Assembly: GCF_900188295.1 (NCBI RefSeq)
Contig: NZ_FZNM01000009.1
Span: forward strand, 1-64,000
Source: Paracoccus sediminis
GTDB taxonomy: Bacteria > Pseudomonadota > Alphaproteobacteria > Rhodobacterales > Rhodobacteraceae
Direction: 5' to 3'
Length of the DNA: 64,000 nt
Both the position numbers and the translations under genes were made by a program. Below the pieces are notes generated by a model, which worked only from the letters and a program-made list of their open reading frames with translations, did not search any database and was not told where the DNA came from. Of the stretch, positions 17,974 through 26,403 are shown piece by piece (positions within the stretch are counted from its first letter, which is position 1; each line of letters begins with the position of its first letter).

Positions 17974-18594
17974 GTGACGAAACGCACGTCTGCCAAGTAC
18001 AAGATCGACCGCCGCATGGGCGAAAACATCTGGGGCCGCGCCAAATCGCCGGTCAACCGCCGCGAATACGGCCCCGGCCAGCACGGCCAGCGCCGCAAGA
18101 ACAAGCTGTCCGATTTCGGCACCCAGCTGCGCGCCAAGCAAAAGCTCAAGGGTTATTACGGCGACCTGACCGAAAAGCAGTTCCGCCGCATCTATGCCGA
18201 GGCCGAGCGCGTCAAGGGCGACACCGGCGAGAACCTGATCGGCCTGCTGGAACGTCGGCTGGACGCCGTGGTCTATCGCGCGAAATTCGTGGCGACCATC
18301 TTTGCCGCCCGTCAGTTCGTGAACCATGGCCACGTCACCGTGAATGGTCAGCGCGTCAACATCGCGTCCTATCGCGTCAAGGAAGGCGACGTCATCGCCA
18401 TCCGCGACCGTTCGCGCCAGTTGGCCATCGTGCTGGAGGCCGTGGGCCTGACCGAACGCGACGTGCCGGATTACCTGGAAGTGGACCACAACAAAATGAC
18501 CGCGACCTTCGTGCGTCAGCCGGCCCTGGGCGACGTTCCCTATGCCGTGGTGATGGAGCCGAACCTGGTCGTCGAATACTACGCCAAGAACTGA
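17974..18594 (+). CDS. rpsD: 30S ribosomal protein S4
   Basis: A 206-residue ribosomal protein that nucleates assembly of the 16S rRNA 5' domain. It starts [21 protein letters not shown] and shows the S4 RNA-binding domain ([14 protein letters not shown]...[18 protein letters not shown]). A GTG start is used, with AAGGAG upstream; this matches the usual alphaproteobacterial N-terminus. It is single-gene, with its own promoter and a terminator downstream. Confidence 0.98.
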   Translation: MTKRTSAKYKIDRRMGENIWGRAKSPVNRREYGPGQHGQRRKNKLSDFGTQLRAKQKLKGYYGDLTEKQFRRIYAEAERVKGDTGENLIGLLERRLDAVVYRAKFVATIFAARQFVNHGHVTVNGQRVNIASYRVKEGDVIAIRDRSRQLAIVLEAVGLTERDVPDYLEVDHNKMTATFVRQPALGDVPYAVVMEPNLVVEYYAKN

Positions 18595-18616
18595 CGCCAC
18601 GCTTCCTGCTGTTCTG

Positions 18617-18646
18617 AAAGCCGCATCCCCCGGATGCGGCTTTTTT
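18617..18646 (+). terminator. Rho-independent terminator after rpsD
   Basis: A 10-bp stem (AGCCGCATCC / GGATGCGGCT) with a short C-rich loop is followed by six T residues. It lies 22 bp after the rpsD stop. Confidence 0.9.
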
Positions 18647-18723
18647 CTTGCCGCCGCGCCGCGTTGCGGGCCTTCCTTGCCGGGTTGCGATGCACTAGAC
18701 GGGGCGTGACAAGGATCAGGAAC

Positions 18724-19812
18724 ATGACGCAGATCATCCCCCAGCCCGGCATCATGGACATCGCGCTGTATGTCAGCGGCGAAAGCAGGCTGCCGGGCCA
18801 CGACGACGTGCTGAAGCTGTCGTCCAACGAAAATCCCCTTGGGTGCAGCGACGCGGCCCGCGCCGCCTATGCCGCCGCGGCGGCCGATCTGCACCGCTAC
18901 CCCTCGACCGACCACATCGCCCTGCGTCGCGCGATCGGAGACGTTCACGGCCTTGACCCTGACCGGATCATCTGCGGCGTCGGGTCGGACGAGGTGCTGC
19001 AATTCGTGACCCATGCCTTTGCCGGTGCGGGGGATGAGGTCATCACGACCGAGCACGGCTTTTCCATGTATCCGATCCTGGCCCGCATGGTCGGCGCCGT
19101 CCCGGTGACGGTTCCCGAAATGGACCGCCGCATCGACGTGGACGCGATCCTGTGCGCGGTGACGGACCGGACCCGCATCGTCTTCATCGCCAACCCGGCC
19201 AACCCGACCGGCACCATGCTGACGCCCGACGAGGTGCAGCGGCTGGTGGACGGGTTGCCCCCGCATGTCCTGCTGGTCCATGACGGCGCCTATACGGAAT
19301 TCGCGGCAGGGGCCGATGGCGGTGTGTCGCTGGTTGACCGGCATCCGAATGTCATCATGACCCGGACCTTTTCCAAGATCCACGGCCTCGGCGGCCTGCG
19401 CATCGGCTGGGGCTATGCCGCAGGCGAGATCATCGACGTGCTGAACCGCATCCGCCAGCCCTTCAACCTGTCGAACGCCCAGATGGCCGCCGCCGAGGCC
19501 GCGATCCGTGACACGACCTTTCGCGACCATTGTGCCGACCTGAACGCCCGCATGCGCGACCGCCTGCGCCAGTCGCTGATCCAGATGGGCATCGGCTGCG
19601 ACGAAAGTCACGCCAATTTCGTTCTGGCCCGGTTCATCGATCCCGCCGAGGCCGAGGCGGCAGACGCCGCCTTGCGCGCGGATGGGATCCTGGTCCGCCG
19701 CGTGGCCGGCTATGGCCTGCCCGCCGCCCTGCGCATCACCGTGGGCGACGAAGATGGCGTGACGCGCGTGATCGACTGCCTGGGCCTTTTCATGGCGGAC
19801 CGGAGGGGCTGA
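18724..19812 (+). CDS. hisC: Histidinol-phosphate / aromatic aminotransferase
   Basis: A 362-residue PLP-dependent fold-type I aminotransferase. Motifs are SSNENPLG near residue 33, NPANPTGT at 157-164, and the PLP lysine K218 in TFSKIHGLGGLRIGW. It catalyses histidinol-phosphate transamination and, in this branch, often aromatic amino acid transamination. Its stop overlaps the prephenate dehydrogenase start (TGATG), which points to a role in tyrosine/phenylalanine synthesis. Start 18724 is chosen because homologues start MTQ and the upstream extension runs through the rpsD terminator. Confidence 0.9.
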   Translation: MTQIIPQPGIMDIALYVSGESRLPGHDDVLKLSSNENPLGCSDAARAAYAAAAADLHRYPSTDHIALRRAIGDVHGLDPDRIICGVGSDEVLQFVTHAFAGAGDEVITTEHGFSMYPILARMVGAVPVTVPEMDRRIDVDAILCAVTDRTRIVFIANPANPTGTMLTPDEVQRLVDGLPPHVLLVHDGAYTEFAAGADGGVSLVDRHPNVIMTRTFSKIHGLGGLRIGWGYAAGEIIDVLNRIRQPFNLSNAQMAAAEAAIRDTTFRDHCADLNARMRDRLRQSLIQMGIGCDESHANFVLARFIDPAEAEAADAALRADGILVRRVAGYGLPAALRITVGDEDGVTRVIDCLGLFMADRRG

Positions 19813-20735
19813 TGACCGTCCTCTATGACCGCGTGGCGCTGATCGGTCTGGGCCTGATTGCCGGGTCGATGGCCCATGCGATCCGCGACGCCGGGCTGGC
19901 AACCGAGGTCGTGGGTCACGCCCGCAGCGCCGAAACCCGTGACATTGCCCGCGAGATCCATCTCTGCGACCGCATCGCGGACACCGCGGCCGAGGCGGTC
20001 GCGGGCGCCGATCTGATCGTTCTGGCCGTGCCGGTGGGCGCCATGGGTGCCGTGGCGGCCGAGATCGCGCCGCATCTGAAGCCCGGCGCGACCGTTACCG
20101 ACGTAGGCTCGGTCAAACAATCCGTCATCGACGCCGTTGCCCCCCATATCCCCGATGGCGTCCATTTCATTCCCGGTCATCCGCTGGCCGGGACCGAACA
20201 TTCCGGCCCCCGGTCGGGCTTTGCCGGCCTGTTCCGCAACCGCTGGTGGCTGCTGACCCCCCTGCCCGACAGCGACCCCGATGCCGTCGCGCGCCTGTCC
20301 GATCTGGTCCGCGCAATGGGCGCCAAGTCTGATACGATGGAGGCCGGGCATCACGATCTGGTGCTGGCCGTGACCAGCCATGCCCCGCATCTGATCGCCT
20401 ATACGATGGTCGGCGTCGCCGATCACCTTCGCCGCGTCACGGACGAGGAGGTGATCCAGTATTCCGCCGCAGGGTTCCGCGACTTCACCCGGATCGCGGC
20501 CAGCGATCCGACCATGTGGCGCGACGTGTTCCTGCACAACAAGGATGCGACGCTGGACATCCTGGGACGGTTCACCGAGGAACTGTTCGTCCTGCAACGC
20601 GCCATCCGCATGGGCGACGGCCAGCAGTTGCACGACTATTTCACCCGCACCCGCGCCATCCGGCGTGGCATCATCGAGGCCGGACAGGACACCGCCGCCC
20701 CCGATTTCGGCCGGGTCGCGACGTCGGCGCCCTGA
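19812..20735 (+). CDS. tyrC: Prephenate/arogenate (cyclohexadienyl) dehydrogenase
   Basis: A 307-residue NAD(P)-dependent dehydrogenase of tyrosine synthesis. The Rossmann motif is GLGLIAGS at 12-19; the prephenate-site segments are VGSVKQSV, FIPGHPLAGTEHSG and ASDPTMWRDVF. It converts prephenate or arogenate to the tyrosine precursor. It is translationally coupled to the aminotransferase gene before it. No ACT or chorismate mutase domain is fused, so it is the monofunctional form; tyrA is the alternative symbol. Confidence 0.92.
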   Translation: MTVLYDRVALIGLGLIAGSMAHAIRDAGLATEVVGHARSAETRDIAREIHLCDRIADTAAEAVAGADLIVLAVPVGAMGAVAAEIAPHLKPGATVTDVGSVKQSVIDAVAPHIPDGVHFIPGHPLAGTEHSGPRSGFAGLFRNRWWLLTPLPDSDPDAVARLSDLVRAMGAKSDTMEAGHHDLVLAVTSHAPHLIAYTMVGVADHLRRVTDEEVIQYSAAGFRDFTRIAASDPTMWRDVFLHNKDATLDILGRFTEELFVLQRAIRMGDGQQLHDYFTRTRAIRRGIIEAGQDTAAPDFGRVATSAP

Positions 20736-20796
20736 CGGCCTCTTTCATCGGGCCGCCTGGTGACCTAGGTTTCGCGGGATGGGCGGGATCAGACAG

Positions 20797-21354
20797 ATGC
20801 GCAGGATCGATTGGGTGTTCGGGTACGGATCGCTGATCTGGGATCCGGGTTTCGTGCCGGCGGAATCGTCGCGGGCCTGGGTGACGGGTTATGGCCGCAC
20901 CTTCTGCCTGCGGTCTGTCCAGCATCGCGGCACCGCTGCCCGGCCCGGTCTGGTGCTGGGCCTTGACGAAAGCGATGGCGCGGAATGCGGCGGTCTGGCC
21001 CTGCGCATCGCCGACCGGGATCATGACGAAGTGCTGGCCTATCTGCGCGCCCGCGAACTGGTGACGGACGCCTATCGCGAAGCCATCCTGCCCATGCGGC
21101 TCGAGGATGGCCGCAGGGTCGAGGCCCTGGCTTACGTGATGCGCCGCGATCATGTGCAGTACGCGGGCGGGCTGGATCTGGCCGAACAGGCGCGGATCAT
21201 CGCGCAGGCGCATGGCGGGTGGGGACCGAATGCGGAATACCTGTTCAACACCGCCGCCCATCTGACCCGGATAGGGCTTGCCGACGACCTTCTGGATCAC
21301 CTGTCGGACCAGGTGCGCAAGCTGCTGGAAAGCGACAAAAACCGGCCCGCCTGA
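20797..21354 (+). CDS. chaC: ChaC-type gamma-glutamylcyclotransferase
   Basis: A 185-residue protein of the ChaC/GCG family, which releases 5-oxoproline and Cys-Gly from glutathione. The hallmark YGSLIW follows VFG at the N-terminus, and a catalytic Glu is expected near YREAILPM. The C-terminal GGWGPNAEYLFNTAAHL is family-typical. Two starts are possible, 20779 and 20797; the second begins MRRIDWVFGYGSL as in most homologues. It is transcribed in the same direction as the tyrC gene and about 60 bp after it. Confidence 0.85.
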   Translation: MRRIDWVFGYGSLIWDPGFVPAESSRAWVTGYGRTFCLRSVQHRGTAARPGLVLGLDESDGAECGGLALRIADRDHDEVLAYLRARELVTDAYREAILPMRLEDGRRVEALAYVMRRDHVQYAGGLDLAEQARIIAQAHGGWGPNAEYLFNTAAHLTRIGLADDLLDHLSDQVRKLLESDKNRPA

Positions 21355-21433
21355 CTTTTGCATCGCTTGGCAAGTGGCGGGGCGCGCCCTACAGTTGCCG
21401 ACCAGACAGTCATGGCCATGGGAATGCGATCCG

Positions 21434-22792
21434 TTGAGCGAACCGACCAGCCAGCAGCCCGACCCCTCTGCCCTTCCGCGCCGCCCCGGCATGGCGAACC
21501 GGCGGATCACCGCGACCCGCGCCGCAGGCCCCGGCCCGTCCAGTCCGCGTTTCTCCCAGCCGATCCGGCAGATCGTGATGATGGTTGCGGTCCTTGCCCT
21601 GGTCATGGCGGGTGGCTGGATCGCCTATGGTCGGATCCTGCCGATCTTTCGCGCGAACATGTGGCTGAACGGACTGATCCTGGGGGTCTTTGCGCTTGGC
21701 GTCCTGGCCTGCTTCTGGCAGGTGGCGCAGTTGATCCGGTCGGTCAGCTGGATCGAACGGTTCGCAAAACGGCGCAGCAACGCCGTTGAAAAAGGCATCG
21801 CGGCTGAAGGCCGCGACACGGGGGATCATCCCCCACGCCTGCTGGCGCCGCTGGCGGCGCTGCTGGGCACGCGGGGACCGGTGGGCGGGGTCATTTCGAC
21901 CGGTGCGGCGGCCTCGATTCTGGATTCGGTCGCAACGCGCATCGACGAATTGCGCGACATCACGCGCTATATTTCCAATCTGTTGATCTTCCTGGGGCTT
22001 CTGGGCACGTTCTATGGCCTTGCCACGACCATTCCGGCCGTGGTCCAGACCATTCAAAACCTTGCTCCGCAACAGGGCGAAACCGGCATCCAGGTCTTTG
22101 ACAAGCTGATGTCCGGACTGGAGGCGCAGTTGGGCGGCATGGCGACGGCCTTTTCGTCGTCGCTGCTGGGTCTGGCGGGGTCGCTGGTCGTCGGCCTGCT
22201 GGAACTGTTCGCGACGCATGGCCAGAACCGCTTTTACCGCGAGCTTGAGGAATGGATGTCGGGGTTCACCCGCGTCAGCCTTGCCGGGTCCGAAGGCGAT
22301 GGCGTCGATCAGGCGGCCTTGGCGGGGTTTCTGGAACACATGGCGGGACAGATGGACCGACTGCAACGGATCCATGCCGAACGCGACATGCAGCGCGACG
22401 AGGCCGCCGCCATGGCCGACGAGCGGGTCGTCGTGATGGCACAGGCGGTCGAGGCCTTGGTCCAGCGTGGCGATGCCGAACGCGACGCTTCGCTGGAACG
22501 TGTCCAGACGCTGACCCAGGCCCTGTCCCGGCTGGCCGAAGGTCAGGACCGGCTGATCGACCTGACGCGTGTGCAGGCGGAACGTCCCGCTCCTCCGGTT
22601 CCCGATCTGGGCGGCATCGAGGCGGCGCTGATCCGCTTGTCCGGAGATCTGACCGAAGGCCGCGACGAGATGGTCGCTGAATTGCGGTCCGATATCCTGG
22701 TCCTGACCCGCGCCGTGCGTGCCGCGCGGTTCAACGATCCGTTCCGCGACGATCTTCTGCGCGACCCGCTGGTTTCGCGGGACCGGGGCTGA
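21434..22792 (+). CDS. MotA/TolQ/ExbB-like proton channel protein with helical tail
   Basis: About 452 residues. Four membrane spans are visible: IVMMVAVLALVMAGGWIAYG, GLILGVFALGVLACFW, NLLIFLGLLGTFYGLATTI and FSSSLLGLAGSLVVGLLELF; the last two carry the MotA/TolQ-like channel pattern. The C-terminal 150 residues are charged, coiled-coil-like and probably cytoplasmic. The partner is the OmpA-like protein four bases downstream. It is not part of a tol-pal, exb or flagellar stator cluster. The start is uncertain: TTG 21434 (LSEPTSQQ) or ATG 21491 (MANRRIT); neither has a clear ribosome site. Confidence 0.8.
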   Translation: MSEPTSQQPDPSALPRRPGMANRRITATRAAGPGPSSPRFSQPIRQIVMMVAVLALVMAGGWIAYGRILPIFRANMWLNGLILGVFALGVLACFWQVAQLIRSVSWIERFAKRRSNAVEKGIAAEGRDTGDHPPRLLAPLAALLGTRGPVGGVISTGAAASILDSVATRIDELRDITRYISNLLIFLGLLGTFYGLATTIPAVVQTIQNLAPQQGETGIQVFDKLMSGLEAQLGGMATAFSSSLLGLAGSLVVGLLELFATHGQNRFYRELEEWMSGFTRVSLAGSEGDGVDQAALAGFLEHMAGQMDRLQRIHAERDMQRDEAAAMADERVVVMAQAVEALVQRGDAERDASLERVQTLTQALSRLAEGQDRLIDLTRVQAERPAPPVPDLGGIEAALIRLSGDLTEGRDEMVAELRSDILVLTRAVRAARFNDPFRDDLLRDPLVSRDRG

Positions 22793-22795
22793 CCC

Positions 22796-24496
22796 ATGGC
22801 CCTGCGCCGCGCCACATCCGGGCACCGCTTTTCGGCCAATATCTGGCCGGGCTTCGTGGACGCCTTGGCGACCTTGCTGATGGTGCTGGTCTTCGTGTTG
22901 ACCATCTTCACCGTCATGCAGTCGGTCCTGCGCGAACAGATCACCGACAAGGACGACACCATCGCCGATCAGGAACAGACGATTGCAGGCCAGGGGGCGA
23001 CCATTGCCGGCCAGGGGCAGGTCATTTCACGTCAGGAACAGCGGCTGGAACGGCTTGGCCAGCAGGTTGCCGCGCTTAGCCAGGCTCTGACCGCGTCCGA
23101 GGATCGGGAAAGCGGTCTGCAAGGCCAGCTTGCCGAAGCCGAAGCCGAGGCACGGGATCGCGCCGCCCGCATCACGCGCCTGTCCACGCAGTTGGAGTCC
23201 AGCCAAGGCGAACTGGCCCAGGCCCGCAGCCGCCTGACCGATTTCGAAGCCGAGGTGGCGGCGCTGATCGCCGCGCGGGCGGCAGACCAGCAAGCGGCGC
23301 AGACGCAACAAAAGCAGGCGCAGGCCGACCTTGCGCAGCAGCAGGACCGCGCCAGCGCCGCCGAACTGGCGGTGGCGGCGGCGCGCAGCGAAATCGACGC
23401 CCAGGCCGAACAGGCCCGCCTTGCCGCCGCGCGCCGCGAGGCCCTGGAGGCGATGGTCGCCGATCTTCGCCAGAAGAATCAGGCAACGCAGGCCCAGGTC
23501 GAACAGGTCCAGGCGGAACTGTCCGAAGCCGAGGTCGCCCGCCTGACCGAAGCCGAGGCCGCGCGCACCCTGCGTGCCCGCCTGGAAAGCGCCGATGCCG
23601 AACTGACGGCGATGACCCTGTCGCTGGAGGAAAGCCGCAAGCGCGCCGAGGAAACGCTGACCCTTCTGGCAGCGGCCGAGGCCGCGCGGGACCAGGCCTC
23701 TGCGCAGGCCAGCCGCACCCTGTCCGACATCGAGCGTCAGGCCGCATTGTTGGCCACCGCCGAAAAGGCCTTGGCCGAGCAGGAAAGGCTGTCGAACGAC
23801 GGGCAGCAGCGGGTGGCGCTGTTGAACGAACAGGTCGCCTCGCTGACGGCGCAACTGGGATCGTTGCAGGCCCTGCTGGACGCGGCTGGCGAGGATCAGC
23901 AGCAGGCCGAGCTGCGCGTCGAGAACCTGGGCCAGCAATTGAACGCGGCCTTGTTGCGTGTGGCCGAGGAAACCAGCCGCCGCCTGACCCTGGAGGAACA
24001 GGCCCGTCAAAGCGCCGAGGACGAGGCCCGCGACCTGGCGCGCTATCGGTCGGAATTCTTCGGGCGACTGTCCGAGATCCTGTCGGGCCGAGAAGGCGTA
24101 CAGGTCGTGGGCGACCGCTTTGTCTTTCAATCCGAGGTTCTTTTCGCGCCCGGCGCCACAACGCTTTCCCCCGAAGGACAGGATCAGGTCGCTCGGGTTG
24201 CCCGGATGCTGTCGGACGTTGCGGACGACATTCCGCCGGAAATCGACTGGATCATCCGTGTGGACGGCCATACCGATTCGACGCTCCTGTCCGGGACCGG
24301 GCGTTATCGCGACAACTGGGAACTCAGCCAGGCCCGCGCCCTGGCCGTCGTGCGATACATGATCGACGACTTGGGCTTTCCGGCGAACCGTCTTGCCGCG
24401 ACTGGCTTTGCCGATACGCGACCGGTGGCGGACGGCACGTCACCCGAGGCCTTGGCAGCCAACCGGCGCATCGAATTGAAACTGACCGAACGGTAA
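22796..24496 (+). CDS. MotB-like membrane protein with long coiled coil and C-terminal OmpA domain
   Basis: A 566-residue protein. A single span at residues 20-42 begins FVDALATLLM; D22 sits where MotB/ExbD carry the proton-binding Asp. Residues 50-420 are Ala/Gln/Glu/Arg-rich heptads, an unusually long periplasmic coiled coil. The C-terminus is a peptidoglycan-binding OmpA/MotB domain (FAPGATTLSPEGQ, VDGHTDS, NWELSQARALAVVRYM, ANRRIELKL). With the preceding gene it forms a stator-like complex anchored to the wall. The function is unknown; gene spacing implies co-translation. Confidence 0.85.
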   Translation: MALRRATSGHRFSANIWPGFVDALATLLMVLVFVLTIFTVMQSVLREQITDKDDTIADQEQTIAGQGATIAGQGQVISRQEQRLERLGQQVAALSQALTASEDRESGLQGQLAEAEAEARDRAARITRLSTQLESSQGELAQARSRLTDFEAEVAALIAARAADQQAAQTQQKQAQADLAQQQDRASAAELAVAAARSEIDAQAEQARLAAARREALEAMVADLRQKNQATQAQVEQVQAELSEAEVARLTEAEAARTLRARLESADAELTAMTLSLEESRKRAEETLTLLAAAEAARDQASAQASRTLSDIERQAALLATAEKALAEQERLSNDGQQRVALLNEQVASLTAQLGSLQALLDAAGEDQQQAELRVENLGQQLNAALLRVAEETSRRLTLEEQARQSAEDEARDLARYRSEFFGRLSEILSGREGVQVVGDRFVFQSEVLFAPGATTLSPEGQDQVARVARMLSDVADDIPPEIDWIIRVDGHTDSTLLSGTGRYRDNWELSQARALAVVRYMIDDLGFPANRLAATGFADTRPVADGTSPEALAANRRIELKLTER

Positions 24497-25513
24497 TCAG
24501 ACCTGTTCTTTGCTAGCATCATCGGGAGCTGGAACCCCGGCCAGCCTTTTCAGGTGCCGTTCGATTTCGGAATTCACCTCTGCCCCGACCAGCACCACGG
24601 TCGACGCGAACCAGAGCCACATCATCAGGGCGATGACCGCGCCAATCGATCCGTAGGTTTCATTGTAATCGGCAAAGTTCGCGGCATACCAGCTGAACAG
24701 GATCGACGTAATCACCAGGCCAACTGCGGCCAAAACCGCGCCGGGGGAAATCCAGCGCCAACGGGAATCAGGCGCGTCCGGTCCCCATCGGTAAAGGGCG
24801 GCCAAGGCCAGGATCAGCACCGCGAACATGATCGGCCACCGGATCACGGCAACCCAGGTGCTGGTCGTATCCGCCAGGGGCAGCATTTCCAGCAGGATCG
24901 GGATGACGGCGATGACCCCCAGCATCAGCACGATCAGGATCAGCCCGCCCAGGGTGAACGCCATCGACACGATGTTCAGCCGGACGAAACCCCTTGTCTC
25001 GGTCTGGAAAAAGGCCACGTTCAATGCCGACAGCAGGGCCTTCATTCCGCCATTCGCAGAATAGAACGCCACAAGCAACCCGCCGATACCGGCCAGCGAC
25101 AGCGCCGTTCCGGGGGACGACATAATGGCCTGAACCTGGTCGCGGATGATGTCCAGCGCCCCTTGCGGCAGGAAACTGTCCAGCAAGTCCAGATGACCGG
25201 CGATCGTCGCAGGATCGGCCACAAGGCCATAGATCGAAACCAGAGCCGTAAGGGCCGGAAACAGCGAAAGCAGCCCAAAGAACGTGATGCCCCCCGCAAC
25301 CGCCGTCACGCGGTCGGTCGCTATCTGGCCAAAGACGGCCTTGGCAATTACCACATAATCGCCCTTGTCCAGATCCCGAAGCCCGACATTTGGGACTGGA
25401 TCGCGCGCCACCGGGGCAGGCTCACCGGCCGTGGACAATCCAAATCGCCGACGCGTCGTGTCGTCGAGATCACCGAACAGGGCATTCAGAACGCCGGTTG
25501 TCTTTGCTGTCAT
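24497..25513 (-). CDS. YihY/BrkB family inner-membrane protein
   Basis: A 338-residue protein of the YihY (formerly RNase BN/BrkB) family with about six membrane helices. The conserved start of the domain is AVAGGITFFGLLSLFPALTALVSIYGL; WRWISPGAVLAAVGLVITSILFSWYAANFADYNETYGSIGAVIALMMWLW is split here as WRWISPGAVLAAV then NETYGSIGAVIALMMWL. The family's molecular role is not established, and it is not an RNase. Start 25513 (MTAKTTG) keeps 22 bp from the previous gene's stop; the ATG-less upstream extension would overlap it. Confidence 0.88.
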   Translation of the reverse strand: MTAKTTGVLNALFGDLDDTTRRRFGLSTAGEPAPVARDPVPNVGLRDLDKGDYVVIAKAVFGQIATDRVTAVAGGITFFGLLSLFPALTALVSIYGLVADPATIAGHLDLLDSFLPQGALDIIRDQVQAIMSSPGTALSLAGIGGLLVAFYSANGGMKALLSALNVAFFQTETRGFVRLNIVSMAFTLGGLILIVLMLGVIAVIPILLEMLPLADTTSTWVAVIRWPIMFAVLILALAALYRWGPDAPDSRWRWISPGAVLAAVGLVITSILFSWYAANFADYNETYGSIGAVIALMMWLWFASTVVLVGAEVNSEIERHLKRLAGVPAPDDASKEQV

Positions 25514-25535
25514 CGGCCCAGTTTCCCAACCGCGA

Positions 25536-26258
25536 TCAAAGCCGGTGGGTCCGGTCGAAATCGTCGGTATCCGGTTCGGACCTGCGCGCGGCAACAGGCT
25601 GTTCACCCCGCAATGCCGCCTTCAGCTGATCGGCCGTGGCGGCGAATTCTGCCATGATCTCGGTGGCCTGGCGGGCAACGCTGCGAAAGGATTCGATCGC
25701 CGTTCCAAGGGACTTGGCAACACCGTCCAGGCTTGCCGACAGTTTGGTCGAGGTCTGGATCAGATCGTCCACAAAATTGCCTTTGGATGTCTTCTGGAAC
25801 TTGGGGACCGGCCTGTTCTGCGACGCCTCGGCCCGAAGGCGGGCGAATTCCTTGCGGTCTTCGCGATCCTGCGCGCGGACCCTGCGGCGCATCATCTCGC
25901 GTTCATCCTCGTCCATCTGCACGAACCGGGGCGCCGACATCGGGCGTTGGCCATGCGAGGGGCGGGGATCGTCGGAAATCGCCTCGGCGATCTTGCGCAC
26001 GGCAAAGACGGCCGCGGCCGTGCCGCCCGCCACGCCCAACGCGATGCCGCCCCAGACCGCAATCTTGGTTCCCATCGCCGGGGTGGGATAGGCCGACCGC
26101 CCATCGGGGGACATGCGGCCCGATGCAATCACGCGGCGGGATTGCTGGGACGCCTTGGGAACATGGTGCCCCCCCGGCACCGGGCGCGGGCCAAAACGGG
26201 TCTGGCTGGTGCGGTCGGCCTCGCTGCCGCGGCGGTCGTTGTCGTTGGTCGGATACAT
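25536..26258 (-). CDS. Hypothetical membrane-anchored protein with helical C-terminus
   Basis: A 240-residue protein of no recognised family. It begins MYPTNDNDRRGSE and has one hydrophobic segment (about residues 65-87, IAVWGGIALGVAGGTAAAVFA). A charged basic/acidic helix follows (EDEREMMRRRVRAQDREDRKEFARL shown in part as EREMMRRRVRAQDR), then an amphipathic helical end (LIQTSTKLSASLDGVAKSL) that resembles phasin-like bundles. GGAGAAAAGCG precedes the ATG. It is 22 bp upstream of the YihY-type gene, so the two are probably co-transcribed. The function is unknown. Confidence 0.75.
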   Translation of the reverse strand: MYPTNDNDRRGSEADRTSQTRFGPRPVPGGHHVPKASQQSRRVIASGRMSPDGRSAYPTPAMGTKIAVWGGIALGVAGGTAAAVFAVRKIAEAISDDPRPSHGQRPMSAPRFVQMDEDEREMMRRRVRAQDREDRKEFARLRAEASQNRPVPKFQKTSKGNFVDDLIQTSTKLSASLDGVAKSLGTAIESFRSVARQATEIMAEFAATADQLKAALRGEQPVAARRSEPDTDDFDRTHRL

Positions 26259-26403
26259 CGCTTTTCTCCGGCGTTGTCGGATTGGTCGAATCCTCAACAG
26301 CTTGCGCGGCAGGAATGTTCCCATGCCGGTTGAGCGCCCAATCGAAATCTTGCCGCCATGTCACCGCCCCGCTATGCCCGCCCCACCCTTAACGGAGGCC
26401 GCC

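Noticed and set aside
21434-24496. Calling the MotA/OmpA-like pair a Zorya defence system
   Set aside because: No zorC, zorD or zorE follows; downstream are YihY, a hypothetical gene and purB. The neighbourhood is housekeeping.
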